Positions 36,454-45,865 of a stretch of 64,000 nt of DNA are shown in pieces. The notes beneath the pieces were generated by a model, which ran no database searches, was not told where the DNA came from, and saw only the letters and a list, made by a program, of their open reading frames with translations. Each line of letters opens with the position of its first letter. The stretch's first letter is position 1. Source of the DNA: Acidobacteriota bacterium (lineage in GTDB: Bacteria > Acidobacteriota > UBA6911 > RPQK01 > JAJDTT01); assembly GCA_028874215.1 (NCBI GenBank), contig JAPPLF010000101.1:1-64000 (forward strand), in the 5' to 3' direction. The position numbers and the translations under genes were made by a program.

Positions 36454-38313
36454 ATGCGATCCATTCCGGCCCTTCTGATTCTGGCTTTCCTTTCGGTTCA
36501 ACTCGAAGCCGCAGATCCGCCTGCCAGGCCCAAGCTGGTCTCCCTGTATCCCTTGGGAGGACAGGCGGGGGACACGCTGGAAGTCGAGCTCGTGGGCAAG
36601 CATCTGGACCCGCTCCAGGTGGCCTGGTTCCGTTACGATCAAGTGGAGGCGGAGGTCCTGAAGCTGGAACGGACCGAGGAAGTCGAAAAGGCCGGCGCCG
36701 GCCAGGAGCAGGGCGCCGAATCCAAGCCGTATCAGGGGAAATACCGGGCGCTTCTGAAAGTTCGTATCTCCCCCGACGCCGAATTGGGAGCCCACTACTT
36801 CCGCGCCGTGACCCCCGGCGGGATCTCCAACCCGCTGAGGTTCCGGGTCACTTCCGAGCCCAACGTGCTTGAAGTCGGCACCAAACACAACGAGTTGGAC
36901 ACTGCCCAGCCCATCGATGGCTTCCCGATCGTGATTCAGGGCAGCCTGCCGGAGCTGGGCGAGGTGGATTTTTACGCGTTGCAGGCCACCCGCGACCAGG
37001 TTCTCTGCTTCCAGGTGGACTTCTTCTCGAGCACCGCTCCGCTCGGCCTGTGGACGATGCGGCCGAAGCTGAGCATCCATGAGCGGGGAGGCAGCTGGTT
37101 CGATCCCGGCCGCGATCATCGACTGGTCATCAACGACCCCATGCAGCATCGGCCGACCTTGGCCTACAAATTCCCCAGGGACGGCGAATTCTTTCTGGCC
37201 GTGGCGGAGGTTTCGGGCAAGGTCGGGATGTTTGAGAATCCCGGCTACCAGTTGAAGGTCTTCCCCGGCGGGGCTGCCGGGGAGGCACCCTGTTCCTTCA
37301 CCGCGGATCGGCCCGCCCATGACGGACCCCTGCAATGGACCTGGGCGGGAGAAGCTGCCCAGGCCCTCGTGCCCACGGTGTCCGAACGGGACTTCGGCCG
37401 GAAGATCGAAGCGGATTGGATCGAGAGACTCCATGCCAGGGGCGTCCCGGAAGAAACCAACGAGGCGTCCGGCGGAGGCATCTCGTTCGAGTCTTTCGCC
37501 GAACAGGAGCCGAATGACCAGCCGGCACAAGCTCTCGACGTGGGAGCCATCCCCGCAGCTCTGGAAGGGACCATCGGCGGGCCGGGTGACATCGACACCT
37601 TCAAGTTCAAGGTGGCCGACGGAACCCTTGTCGCATTCGAGATCGAGACCCCGCTGAGGAAACCGTCATTTTTCGTCCCCTGGATGAAGGTCACAAACGC
37701 CGACGGCGAGGAAGTCGTGGAAAACCTCAACAAAGTGTGGGGCAGAAGCGGGAACTTCGTCGTCAAGCACCTGGAGGCGAAGACGGTCTACACCTTTGAG
37801 AAGGGGGGCGAGTACACCCTCCAGGTTCGCGACATCACATCCCGGAACGGAGGTTCCGATTTCAGGTACAGAGTGCTGGTCCGGGACCAGGTTCCGCACG
37901 TCGGATCGATCCGGCCTGAGGAAGATCACCTTCGGATCACGCCCGGCCAGGCCAGCACGTTGACGTTGTCCGTGGACCTGGAGGAGGGATTCCAAGGCGA
38001 CGTCCTGCTCAGCGTCAAAAACCTTCCGCCCGGCGTGAAGGCGTTTCCGGTCATGGCGCGTCCGAAGGAGAGCCGGTCAACGGAGGACCTGCCTCCATTG
38101 AGGGACCAGAAACGCTACAAGCCGGCCACGCAAAGGGCCATGATCGCGTTGATGGCCGACTCCAGCGCCTCGCCGAGCCGTACCCCCTGGCTCATCGATC
38201 TGACGGCCCGGCCCATCAACGGGGGAAAAATAGGAGAGGCATTCGCCATCGGCACGCTCCCGCTGCTGGTGGATGGGAGTGAGAAAGAGCGGCAGCTCGC
38301 CTCCAATCGGTAA
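36454..38313 (+). CDS. Exported PPC-like / Ig-like domain protein
   Basis: Protein of 619 residues from ATG 36454 with a signal peptide (ALLILAFLSVQLEA). The N-terminal part (LYPLGGQAGDTLEVELVGKH) is an Ig-like module common in planctomycete and acidobacterial surface proteins. Two bacterial pre-peptidase-C-terminal-like regions follow, each marked by an E-x-N-D-x..A phrase (NELDTAQPIDG, EPNDQPAQALDV) and GEVDFYAL or GDIDTFKFKV. It opens a three-gene unit with a DUF1549/DUF1553 protein and a DUF1501 protein and is probably a partner at the cell surface. Confidence 0.75.
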   Translation: MRSIPALLILAFLSVQLEAADPPARPKLVSLYPLGGQAGDTLEVELVGKHLDPLQVAWFRYDQVEAEVLKLERTEEVEKAGAGQEQGAESKPYQGKYRALLKVRISPDAELGAHYFRAVTPGGISNPLRFRVTSEPNVLEVGTKHNELDTAQPIDGFPIVIQGSLPELGEVDFYALQATRDQVLCFQVDFFSSTAPLGLWTMRPKLSIHERGGSWFDPGRDHRLVINDPMQHRPTLAYKFPRDGEFFLAVAEVSGKVGMFENPGYQLKVFPGGAAGEAPCSFTADRPAHDGPLQWTWAGEAAQALVPTVSERDFGRKIEADWIERLHARGVPEETNEASGGGISFESFAEQEPNDQPAQALDVGAIPAALEGTIGGPGDIDTFKFKVADGTLVAFEIETPLRKPSFFVPWMKVTNADGEEVVENLNKVWGRSGNFVVKHLEAKTVYTFEKGGEYTLQVRDITSRNGGSDFRYRVLVRDQVPHVGSIRPEEDHLRITPGQASTLTLSVDLEEGFQGDVLLSVKNLPPGVKAFPVMARPKESRSTEDLPPLRDQKRYKPATQRAMIALMADSSASPSRTPWLIDLTARPINGGKIGEAFAIGTLPLLVDGSEKERQLASNR

Positions 38314-38334
38314 GAGCTGCAAGGAACAGGCACC

Positions 38335-40932
38335 GTGAGTCTGCAAGAACCGAAATTCGCGAGCGGCCTCGGCGTATCCACAACGATCCTGCCGTTGGTG
38401 CTGGCCATCGTCCTGAGTCTGTCCGTTGCGTCTCCCCAGGGAGAGCCGTTGGCGCCGGCCAGCAGCCACGCCCTGACCCTGGTCTCCGTCGAAATGTTTC
38501 CCGAGAAGGTGGATCTGAGAGGAGCGGATCCTTCACAGCGGTTCGTGGTGCTCGGCACCTTCTCCGACGGGCTGCAGCGTGACGTGACCTCGCGCAGCAG
38601 TTTCCATGTGGACAACGACGAGGTCGCCAAAATCGACGGGACTTCCCGAATCGTCGGCGTCTCCGAGGGCGAGACGAGAGTCCGGGTGGAGGTCGAAGGC
38701 CACACGGCGGAAGCGGCCATCCAGGTTCAGGACCTGGTCCGGGAAAAGACCTACAGCTTCACCCGGGACGTGGGCTCGATTCTCACTAAGCACGGGTGCA
38801 ACAGCAGCGACTGCCATGGCGGCGTCAAGGGGCAGGGCGGATTCAAGCTCTCGCAGAACTCCCTCTACCCCGAGGATGATTACAAGTGGATCATGGAGGG
38901 CGGCACCTTCCATGTCCTCACCGACAAATCGGACGAACCGAAGGTCCCCCGGATCGACCTGAAAGAACCGGAGAAGAGCCTGCTGCTGATGAAGCCGACC
39001 ATGGCCATGGCACATGGAGGCGGACCCAGATTCGCTCTGGACTCTCCCGACTACCGGACCATTCTGGGTTGGATTCAAGCGGGGGCTCCTTTCGGCGATG
39101 CGGCCGACAAGGAATCCGCCGGAATCGACGGCGTGGAGGTGTTTCCCCACAAGTTCGTGCTGGAGCCGGGCGGGACCCAGCAACTGGTGGTAATGGCTCA
39201 CCTTTCGGACGGGCGGAGCCAGGATATCAGCGACCAGGTGCTCTACTCCTCCATCAATCCCGCGGTCGTGAGCGTGGGCAACGACGGGACGGTGAAGGCG
39301 GTCGGCAAGGGAGAGACGGCGATCATGATCCGCGCGGCCGGCCACGCGGTCAGTGCGCTCGCCGGCGTGATCACGGACCTGATTCCAGACTACCCGGCCG
39401 TTCCCGAAGAGAACTACATCGACGAATACGTCTTCTCCAAGCTCCGGCGCTTCAACATCGTTCCTTCCGGTCTTTCGAGCGATGCCGAGTTTCTGAGACG
39501 AGTGTGCCTCGATCTGGCGGGCACGATGCCGCCGCCCAACCGCGTCCGCGAGTTCCTGGCTTCCGAGGACCCGAAAAAGCGGGAAAAACTGATCGAGACG
39601 CTGCTCGACTCCCCAGAATACGTCGACTACTGGACGTATCGATTCTCTCAACTGTTTCGAGTGGGACGCCTGGTGAACGGCGGCACGACCGAGTTCAACG
39701 CGGCGTATTGGGAATGGATCCGGGACAGCGTCATCGACGGAAAACCGTACGACCAGATGGCTCGGGAACGGATCTCCGCCCAGGGATGGGACGGGCCCTC
39801 CCGGCATTTCACCCGGTTCGCTACCGAGAACGATCCCACCGGTCCCCAACAGGTGATGGGGGAGCAGATCCGGCTCTTCATGGGCCGCCGGCTGGATTGC
39901 GCCCAGTGTCACAACCACCCCTTCGACAGTTGGAGCCAGGATCAGTTCTGGGGGCTGACGGCTTTCTTCGGCAGCCTGGTTCAAGTCGGATGGTCTGACG
40001 AGACCGACATGGTGATCTTCGACAACCCCGCCGGCCGGGACTATGCATGGGGCCAGCCTGAGGAAGTCGCCAAGGTCATTCATCCGCGCACCAAGAAAGA
40101 AGTGAAAGCGACCCTGCCCGACGGCGCTCCTCTACCCGCGGACAGGCAGTTCGACCCGCGGATGGCCCTGGCGGAATGGATCACCGAACATCCCCACTTC
40201 GCGGAAGCGACGGTGAACCGGATCTGGAGTTATTTCTTCGGGCGAGGGATCGTCGATCCGGTGGATGACTTCCGGTCCACCAATCCCCCCTCGCATCCGG
40301 ACCTGCTCGCCGCCATGGCCGATGAATTCAGGAGCCAGGGGCACGATATCAAGAAGCTGATCCGGACCATCGTTCGCTCCCGGGCCTATCAGTTGACGTC
40401 GGTCCCCAACGAGACGAACCGGCACGACACCACGAATTACTCCCACTTCCAGCCCCGGCCGTTGGACGCCGAGCTGTTCCTGGACGCCATTTCCTTCGTG
40501 ACGGGCGTGACCGACGAGAAGTACCTGGATACGACGAGAGGCCATGAGCCGGTGGGAACCCGGGCCATGAACCTGAAAAACTGGTCCATCGACCATAGCA
40601 GTTTCATGGAGGTCCATGGCCGCTACGACCGGGCCGGCAAGCCGAACAAGCCCGGACCCACGCTGTTGCAGGCCCTGCACTCTTTTGCGGGCCGGACCTA
40701 CAACGAGAAACTGGGACGCGAGGGCGGAAGGCTGGACCGGATGATCCGGAGCGGCCACTCCAATGAAGAGATCGTGGAAGAACTTTATCTGTTAGCGTTT
40801 ACCAGATTCCCGAGCCGGGACGAACTCGATCGCCTGTTGCGGTTGCTTGAGGAGAGCCCCTCCCGGAAGACGACTCTGGAGGATCTGACCTGGGCTTTGA
40901 TCAGTTCCCGGGAGTTTGCGTATAACCATTGA
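38335..40932 (+). CDS. Ig-like / DUF1549 / DUF1553 haem-motif protein
   Basis: Exported protein of 865 residues starting with GTG at 38335, 21 nt after the previous stop. A Big2-like Ig module (about 45-130) precedes GCNSSDCHGG near 157, a CX4CH motif typical of this subfamily, and a second Ig-like module. DUF1549 (about 360-560) contains the canonical CAQCHNHPFD, and DUF1553 occupies about 600-860. It differs from the protein at 31900-35001 in its Ig modules and first haem motif. It is followed 43 nt on by a DUF1501 gene, so the operon pairs the same two families. Confidence 0.9.
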   Translation: MSLQEPKFASGLGVSTTILPLVLAIVLSLSVASPQGEPLAPASSHALTLVSVEMFPEKVDLRGADPSQRFVVLGTFSDGLQRDVTSRSSFHVDNDEVAKIDGTSRIVGVSEGETRVRVEVEGHTAEAAIQVQDLVREKTYSFTRDVGSILTKHGCNSSDCHGGVKGQGGFKLSQNSLYPEDDYKWIMEGGTFHVLTDKSDEPKVPRIDLKEPEKSLLLMKPTMAMAHGGGPRFALDSPDYRTILGWIQAGAPFGDAADKESAGIDGVEVFPHKFVLEPGGTQQLVVMAHLSDGRSQDISDQVLYSSINPAVVSVGNDGTVKAVGKGETAIMIRAAGHAVSALAGVITDLIPDYPAVPEENYIDEYVFSKLRRFNIVPSGLSSDAEFLRRVCLDLAGTMPPPNRVREFLASEDPKKREKLIETLLDSPEYVDYWTYRFSQLFRVGRLVNGGTTEFNAAYWEWIRDSVIDGKPYDQMARERISAQGWDGPSRHFTRFATENDPTGPQQVMGEQIRLFMGRRLDCAQCHNHPFDSWSQDQFWGLTAFFGSLVQVGWSDETDMVIFDNPAGRDYAWGQPEEVAKVIHPRTKKEVKATLPDGAPLPADRQFDPRMALAEWITEHPHFAEATVNRIWSYFFGRGIVDPVDDFRSTNPPSHPDLLAAMADEFRSQGHDIKKLIRTIVRSRAYQLTSVPNETNRHDTTNYSHFQPRPLDAELFLDAISFVTGVTDEKYLDTTRGHEPVGTRAMNLKNWSIDHSSFMEVHGRYDRAGKPNKPGPTLLQALHSFAGRTYNEKLGREGGRLDRMIRSGHSNEEIVEELYLLAFTRFPSRDELDRLLRLLEESPSRKTTLEDLTWALISSREFAYNH

Positions 40933-40975
40933 GCGCCTTTAGGCTTTTTTGAAGCCGCCCAAGGAGAAGCCAACG

Positions 40976-42352
40976 ATGTTGAGAAAAGCAGGTTGCCTGG
41001 ATTACCGGCTCGCCAGTCGAAGGGACTTCTTGCGATTGGGGTCTCTCAGCCTGCTGGGAGCCAACCTCACGCAATACCTTCAGTTCAAGAGCCTGATGGC
41101 AAGTGCGGGAGTGGATGTCGAGAAGGAGGCCACGGCGAAATCGATCATCGTGCTCTGGCTGGAGGGTGGAGCGAGCCACATCGACACGTACGATCCCAAG
41201 CCGAACAGCTCGTTCAAGCCGATTTCCACCAACGTTCCTGGGATTCAGGTGACGGAGCTCTGTCCTCTCGTCGCCCAGCAGATGGACAAGATCGCAGTCG
41301 TTCGGTCCGTCCGTACGGAGGAATCCAACCACCTCGAGGGCGCCCACAACGTGCTCACCGGACATCGTCCCAGTGCGGCCATGGCGTTCCCCAGCGTCGG
41401 TTCCATCATCACCAAGGAGTTGGGTCCCATAAACACCATGCCCCCGTACGTCCTGGCCCCCCAGTTCGACGTGGACCGGCAATACGAAGTGCTCTGGAAG
41501 AGCGCCCACCTGGGGGCGAAATACGACCCCTTGATCCTGGGCGACCCCACGGGGTGCAGCTTCAAGGACATCACCACGGTCTGCGACCCCGATTTCGCGG
41601 TCGCGGATCTGACGCTCCCCAAGGGATTGCCGGTGGAGCGGTTGGAGTCCCGGCTTTCGATGCTGGAGATGGTCGACTCCATCTACCGGAAGAAGGTGGA
41701 AAAGGCCGAATTCACCGCCATGGACGGTTTTCGTGAGCAGGCATTGCAGATGATTCTGAAGCCCGAGGTCCGGGAAGCGTTCGAACTGACGCGGGAGCCG
41801 GAAAAAGTCCGAAACGCTTACGGCCGAAACGGCTTCGGACAGAGCGTGCTCCTGGCTCGGCGCCTGGCGGAAAGGGGATCCCGTTTCGTGACGGCGGCCG
41901 GCTACAAGTTCAACGAGTGGGACACGCACGGCAACAACGACAAGCAGCACAAGGACGCGTTGGTTCCGCCCCTCGATCAGGCCCTCTCCGCCCTGCTGGT
42001 CGACCTGGACGAGCGAGGGATGCTGGATACGACCATGGTCATCGTCATGGGCGAGTTCGGACGGACACCGACCCACAACGCCAGCGGCGGACGGGACCAC
42101 TGGCCCCATGCCTGGACCCTGCTCATGTCCGGCGGCGGAGTCAAAGGCGGCATGGTGCTCGGAGCCAGCGATGAGAGGGGCGCCCACGTGGCGGAGCGCG
42201 AGGTTTCCATCGGAGACATCTACGCCACCGTCTACAAGGCGATGGGAATCGACTGGACCAAGGAGTACATGACTCCGGTCGGACGTCCCGTAAAGATTGC
42301 CAACTCCTTCGAGGACAAGACCGGGAAGCCCATCCCCGAACTGCTCGGCTAG
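40976..42352 (+). CDS. DUF1501 domain protein
   Basis: Protein of 458 residues from ATG 40976 with AAGGAG 9 nt upstream. A twin-arginine-like signal (ASRRDFLRLGSLSLLG) is followed by VLWLEGGASHIDTYDPKPNS (about 58-77) and VIVMGEFGRTPTHN (about 355-368), both core DUF1501 segments. It is the third gene of the PPC-like/DUF1549 operon. The stop TAG is directly followed by GAGGAGCGGCGG of a palindromic repeat. Confidence 0.9.
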   Translation: MLRKAGCLDYRLASRRDFLRLGSLSLLGANLTQYLQFKSLMASAGVDVEKEATAKSIIVLWLEGGASHIDTYDPKPNSSFKPISTNVPGIQVTELCPLVAQQMDKIAVVRSVRTEESNHLEGAHNVLTGHRPSAAMAFPSVGSIITKELGPINTMPPYVLAPQFDVDRQYEVLWKSAHLGAKYDPLILGDPTGCSFKDITTVCDPDFAVADLTLPKGLPVERLESRLSMLEMVDSIYRKKVEKAEFTAMDGFREQALQMILKPEVREAFELTREPEKVRNAYGRNGFGQSVLLARRLAERGSRFVTAAGYKFNEWDTHGNNDKQHKDALVPPLDQALSALLVDLDERGMLDTTMVIVMGEFGRTPTHNASGGRDHWPHAWTLLMSGGGVKGGMVLGASDERGAHVAEREVSIGDIYATVYKAMGIDWTKEYMTPVGRPVKIANSFEDKTGKPIPELLG

Positions 42353-42358
42353 GAGGAG

Positions 42359-42377
42359 CGGCGGTTTCCAACCGCCG
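42359..42377 (-). repeat. Palindromic repeat, family member 9
   Basis: Stem CGGCGGTT/AACCGCCG with plus-strand loop TCC (GGA on minus). It starts 7 nt after the DUF1501 stop, between convergent genes. Confidence 0.85.
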
Positions 42378-42403
42378 ATTCCCAAGGAACACTGAAGAAC
42401 AGA

Positions 42404-42423
42404 GGGGGACAGGAATGCCCCCC
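42404..42423 (+). repeat. Palindromic repeat, family member 10
   Basis: GGGGGACA pairs with TGCCCCCC round GGAA, with one A-C mismatch that a single transition would create. It is followed by CTTCC and lies before the stop of the multihaem TPR gene. Confidence 0.75.
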
Positions 42424-42435
42424 TTCCTTTCGCCT

Positions 42436-44724
42436 CTACGGGGCTCGATTCAATTCTCTCAACAGATCCAAGGCGGACTGGCGGATGGCGGGGTCCGGGC
42501 TCTCGGACGCCTTCCGCAAATGGGTCATCGCCTGTTGCAGATTCCCCGAGAGGGCGAGGACGGCACCGTAGCTGTAGTGCGTCCGATGATGGGCAGGGTT
42601 CAGTTCCAGGGCCTTCTCGAAATAGGTGACGGCCTCTTCGATCTTGCCATCTGACGCCAGAATCTCTGCCATCAAACTGTGAGCGTCCGGCCGGCTGGGG
42701 TCCAGCTTGAGAGCGTCGTCCAGATAGCTCCGAGCCCGCTCGTAGAGCCCCCTCTGGGCCAGGATGGCCGCATAGTCCAGGTAGATCTGCACGTCCGACG
42801 GATTGTTTTCGATAGCCCTCTCAAGATGAAATTCCGCCTCGCCCCAGTCTCCCCGAGCCACCAGGACGGTGGCGAGATTGTGATGGGCGGCCGGCAAATC
42901 CGGCTCCAGTCGGACAGCCTCGCGCAACACCGTTTCCGCCTCGCCGAACAGTCCCTTTTCAAGCAGAAGCGCTCCCAGGTTGCTGTGCGCCTCCGAGCGC
43001 TCCGGGTCCGGCTTGATGGCTTCCCTCAAGGTCTTCACCGCTTCGTCGACCCGCCCCGCTTCCCGGTGGAGGAGAGCCAGATCGTTGAGAATCGCTCCCG
43101 GCTCCGGATCGTTCCGTGACGCCCGCTCCAGGACGGTCACGGCCCGGGAAAGCTGGCCGGATCTGGCCAGGGCCAGTCCCTGGCGGTGAAGGGCGGTCCA
43201 AAAATCGGGCTGCCGGCGCAGGGCCTCCTCATACATGGGAATCGCCTTGGCGAACTGCCCCGTCTCGAAATAGGCCTCGCCCAGATGATGGTAAAACTCG
43301 GGCTCCGACGGCTGGTGGGTCTGGATCGCTCTCTCCAGATTCGCGATTCCCGCTTCCAGATTCGACTTGTCCTCCACTTGCGCCACGGCCAGATAGAGTT
43401 CCTTATCACGCGTTGCGACCCGGCTCGGATAGTAGAGCTTCACCTCTCCTCGATACGGCCTCCGGTAAAAGGGTTCCTCCTTCAATGGGGCCAGAAGATC
43501 CCGCTCCGGCTTGAAACGCTGGATGTAGTGATCGGTCATCACCGCATGAACGACGTCGTCGGTCCGGCGCTTCGGCATGTGACAGGTCAGGCATTCCGAC
43601 GACGAAGTGTGTTCCCTTGACGCGATCTGCTCGTCGAGCGCCGACGCGTGGCAGCTCCGGCAGACTTCCGCGTAATGGCGCGCGGCGGCCTCTCCCCGGG
43701 GGATGTCATGAGGATCATGGCACGTGACGCAGGTCATCGCTCCGCCGCTCTTCTGGAAACAGAGCGACTGTCGCAGCCGGTACGCCGCATTGACGATGAC
43801 GAACTTGTCGTCATGTCCGGCGCCCGGGGCATGATCGAAATGGAGGACGTAGTTCGCCAGTTCCTCGCCCGGCCGAAAGGAGAACACACCCCGCCCGTAG
43901 CGGTGAATGAACGGCGGCAGCCGGGCGCTGGTGGTCTCCAAATGGCACTGCATGCAGACTTCCATCTGCCGCTCCGGACTCATCCTTCCCGGGTTTTGAA
44001 TGCTGGCTCGAACCGCTTCCAACGAGCCGTCCTCCTTCTTTGCCACGGCGACGTGGTCCTGCCCGGGCCCGTGGCAGCGCTGACAGTCGATGCCTTCCGG
44101 GATGTTCCCCCTGAAATAGGAGGGCCGTCCGAAGGAGTCGCTTCCCGGCTCGATCTCCGGATACGCGTTGTGACAGAACATGCAGCCGTGATGGATTCTC
44201 CGCTGGAATCCATGGTGGGAACGGGAGTCGTAGCCGGGACTCATGGCCCAGAAAGACCCCTTTTCGCTGTACCAGCTCACCGGAAGCTCGAAAAGCTTGC
44301 CGTCGGGCGCGTGGTGGAGATAGGTCCGCGTCCGGTTGCCCGAGCCCACCACGAAGTGGATCTCCTTCTCCACCACGTTGACTTCCTTGCCGCCGTACCC
44401 GATCTGGTGGCGGCGCTGGAAGTAACGGCCGTCCCGCTCGAACATGGTGTAGTAGCGCTTCGAGGCCGCGTGGTAGTAGACGTTGTTCCCGGTCCAATCT
44501 TCGACCGCTTTTTCGGGCCGCATGCGATAGAAGGAGCGGCCCATCCCCGTATGTTGGTAGGTTTCGTAGATGTCCGAGTGGCAAGGCCGGCATGATTCGG
44601 CATTGACGTAGCCCGCATCTTTCCCGGCAACGAGAAGAGGTTCCGGGTCCTGACCGGAATGCCAGAAGGCGGCGCCGAGAATGAAGGCTGGAATCAGCAG
44701 AAGCAAGGCCGGGGAGGACTTCAA
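42436..44724 (-). CDS. Seven-haem cytochrome c with C-terminal TPRs
   Basis: Protein of 762 residues with an N-terminal membrane or signal segment (LLLLIPAFILGAAF). Seven CXXCH motifs appear in order: CRPCH, CMFCH, CQRCH, CMQCH, CVTCH, CRSCH and CLTCH, spread over about 47-376. The C-terminal 350 residues are regular TPRs (AYFETGQFAKAIPMYEEAL and others). Multihaem cytochromes fused to TPRs occur widely in acidobacteria and planctomycetes without defined redox partners. Electron transfer at the periplasm or cell surface is likely. It is convergent with the DUF1501 operon and divergent from the DUF6807 gene. Confidence 0.88.
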   Translation of the reverse strand: MKSSPALLLLIPAFILGAAFWHSGQDPEPLLVAGKDAGYVNAESCRPCHSDIYETYQHTGMGRSFYRMRPEKAVEDWTGNNVYYHAASKRYYTMFERDGRYFQRRHQIGYGGKEVNVVEKEIHFVVGSGNRTRTYLHHAPDGKLFELPVSWYSEKGSFWAMSPGYDSRSHHGFQRRIHHGCMFCHNAYPEIEPGSDSFGRPSYFRGNIPEGIDCQRCHGPGQDHVAVAKKEDGSLEAVRASIQNPGRMSPERQMEVCMQCHLETTSARLPPFIHRYGRGVFSFRPGEELANYVLHFDHAPGAGHDDKFVIVNAAYRLRQSLCFQKSGGAMTCVTCHDPHDIPRGEAAARHYAEVCRSCHASALDEQIASREHTSSSECLTCHMPKRRTDDVVHAVMTDHYIQRFKPERDLLAPLKEEPFYRRPYRGEVKLYYPSRVATRDKELYLAVAQVEDKSNLEAGIANLERAIQTHQPSEPEFYHHLGEAYFETGQFAKAIPMYEEALRRQPDFWTALHRQGLALARSGQLSRAVTVLERASRNDPEPGAILNDLALLHREAGRVDEAVKTLREAIKPDPERSEAHSNLGALLLEKGLFGEAETVLREAVRLEPDLPAAHHNLATVLVARGDWGEAEFHLERAIENNPSDVQIYLDYAAILAQRGLYERARSYLDDALKLDPSRPDAHSLMAEILASDGKIEEAVTYFEKALELNPAHHRTHYSYGAVLALSGNLQQAMTHLRKASESPDPAIRQSALDLLRELNRAP

Positions 44725-44807
44725 AACCGCCGTCAGGATAGCAAAAGCTCCGAGAATCGCTCAAACATGATTTTGTTGGTCCTACACTCCTCCCTGCCTT
44801 CTGGCCG

Positions 44808-45821
44808 TTGTATACTCAACGCCGACGCCAACCCCCACGGAGTTCAGAAGCGATCGCAAGCGTCTCGAATCGGCTCGGCATTTTCTCACTATTCGCGCTC
44901 CTGCTGTCCCTCGGCGGCACCGCTCTGGGAGCCAGGCTCGACGCACTCGACGCCAAGGAAACCGAAGAAGGCGTCTTGATCACGGACGGCGGCCAACCGG
45001 TCCTCTTCTACCAGCGGCGCACCAAATCTCATCAGGGCAAGATGCCCCGGGCCAACTACATTCATCCGCTGTACGATCTGGATGGCCAGATGCTGACGGA
45101 AGATTTTCCTGAGGACCATCTTCACCACCGGGGCGTCTTCCTCGGGTGGCACCAACTCACCGTGGACGGAAAGCCTGCGGGAAACCCGTGGCGGGCCGAG
45201 AACATGGAATTCGACGTGCGCGACGTGGAGGTCCTGTCCGATGACAAGAATCGACTGACTCTCGCCACCCATGTCTGGTGGAGATCCCATTTCCTGCGCG
45301 AATCCAATGGCGATCCCAAACCGATCGTTCGGGAAAAGGTGAGGGTTCGAGTCGGCGCCGTCCGGGACGACATCCGTCCCATCGACTTCGACATCCGGCT
45401 GCAAGCCATGGTCGATGGTGTCCGGCTGGGCGGGTCCGCGGGAAAGAAGGCCTATGGGGGCTTCACGATCCGGCTCGGCTTGCCGGAAGACACCCGTTTC
45501 ACCGGCGAATTCGGGCAGGTCGAGCCCATAGAAACTCCGCTGACCGCCGGCCGGTGGATGGATCTGACCGGCACGTTCGATTCCAACACGGGTCTCTCCG
45601 GATTGACCATCCTCTGCCATCCGGACACGCCGGGTACGCCCCGGCGCTGGGTCTTGCGCCGGGGCAGAAGCATGCAGAACCAGGTCTATCCCGGACGAAT
45701 TCCGGTCCCGATTTCCAAGGAGACACCGGTCCGGCTGCGATACCGGGTGCTGATCCACCGGGGTGAGCTGGCCCCGGAAAGAATCGCGGAAATGTTGCGG
45801 CAATATGGAGAGGATCAGTGA
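44808..45821 (+). CDS. DUF6807 (PmoA-like) secreted protein
   Basis: Protein of about 337 residues with a signal peptide (LGIFSLFALLLSLGGTALG). The region YIHPLYDLDGQMLTEDFPED then HLHHRGVFLGW is characteristic of the DUF6807 family, often labelled methane oxygenase PmoA but not a methane monooxygenase. The only upstream start is TTG 44808, which overlaps a TATACT sequence at 44811, so the start is uncertain. Family members occur in carbohydrate-utilisation clusters with oxidoreductases and sulfatases, as here. It diverges from the multihaem gene. Confidence 0.7.
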   Translation: MYTQRRRQPPRSSEAIASVSNRLGIFSLFALLLSLGGTALGARLDALDAKETEEGVLITDGGQPVLFYQRRTKSHQGKMPRANYIHPLYDLDGQMLTEDFPEDHLHHRGVFLGWHQLTVDGKPAGNPWRAENMEFDVRDVEVLSDDKNRLTLATHVWWRSHFLRESNGDPKPIVREKVRVRVGAVRDDIRPIDFDIRLQAMVDGVRLGGSAGKKAYGGFTIRLGLPEDTRFTGEFGQVEPIETPLTAGRWMDLTGTFDSNTGLSGLTILCHPDTPGTPRRWVLRRGRSMQNQVYPGRIPVPISKETPVRLRYRVLIHRGELAPERIAEMLRQYGEDQ

Positions 45822-45865
45822 TTTACGTCCCTCCGAAGCGGAGAGCCTCTCCTTCCTGATTCCCT

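Noticed and set aside
44811-44816. TATACT as a -10 box for the DUF6807 gene
   Set aside because: No -35 at suitable spacing, and the only in-frame start, TTG 44808, lies upstream of where transcription would begin.
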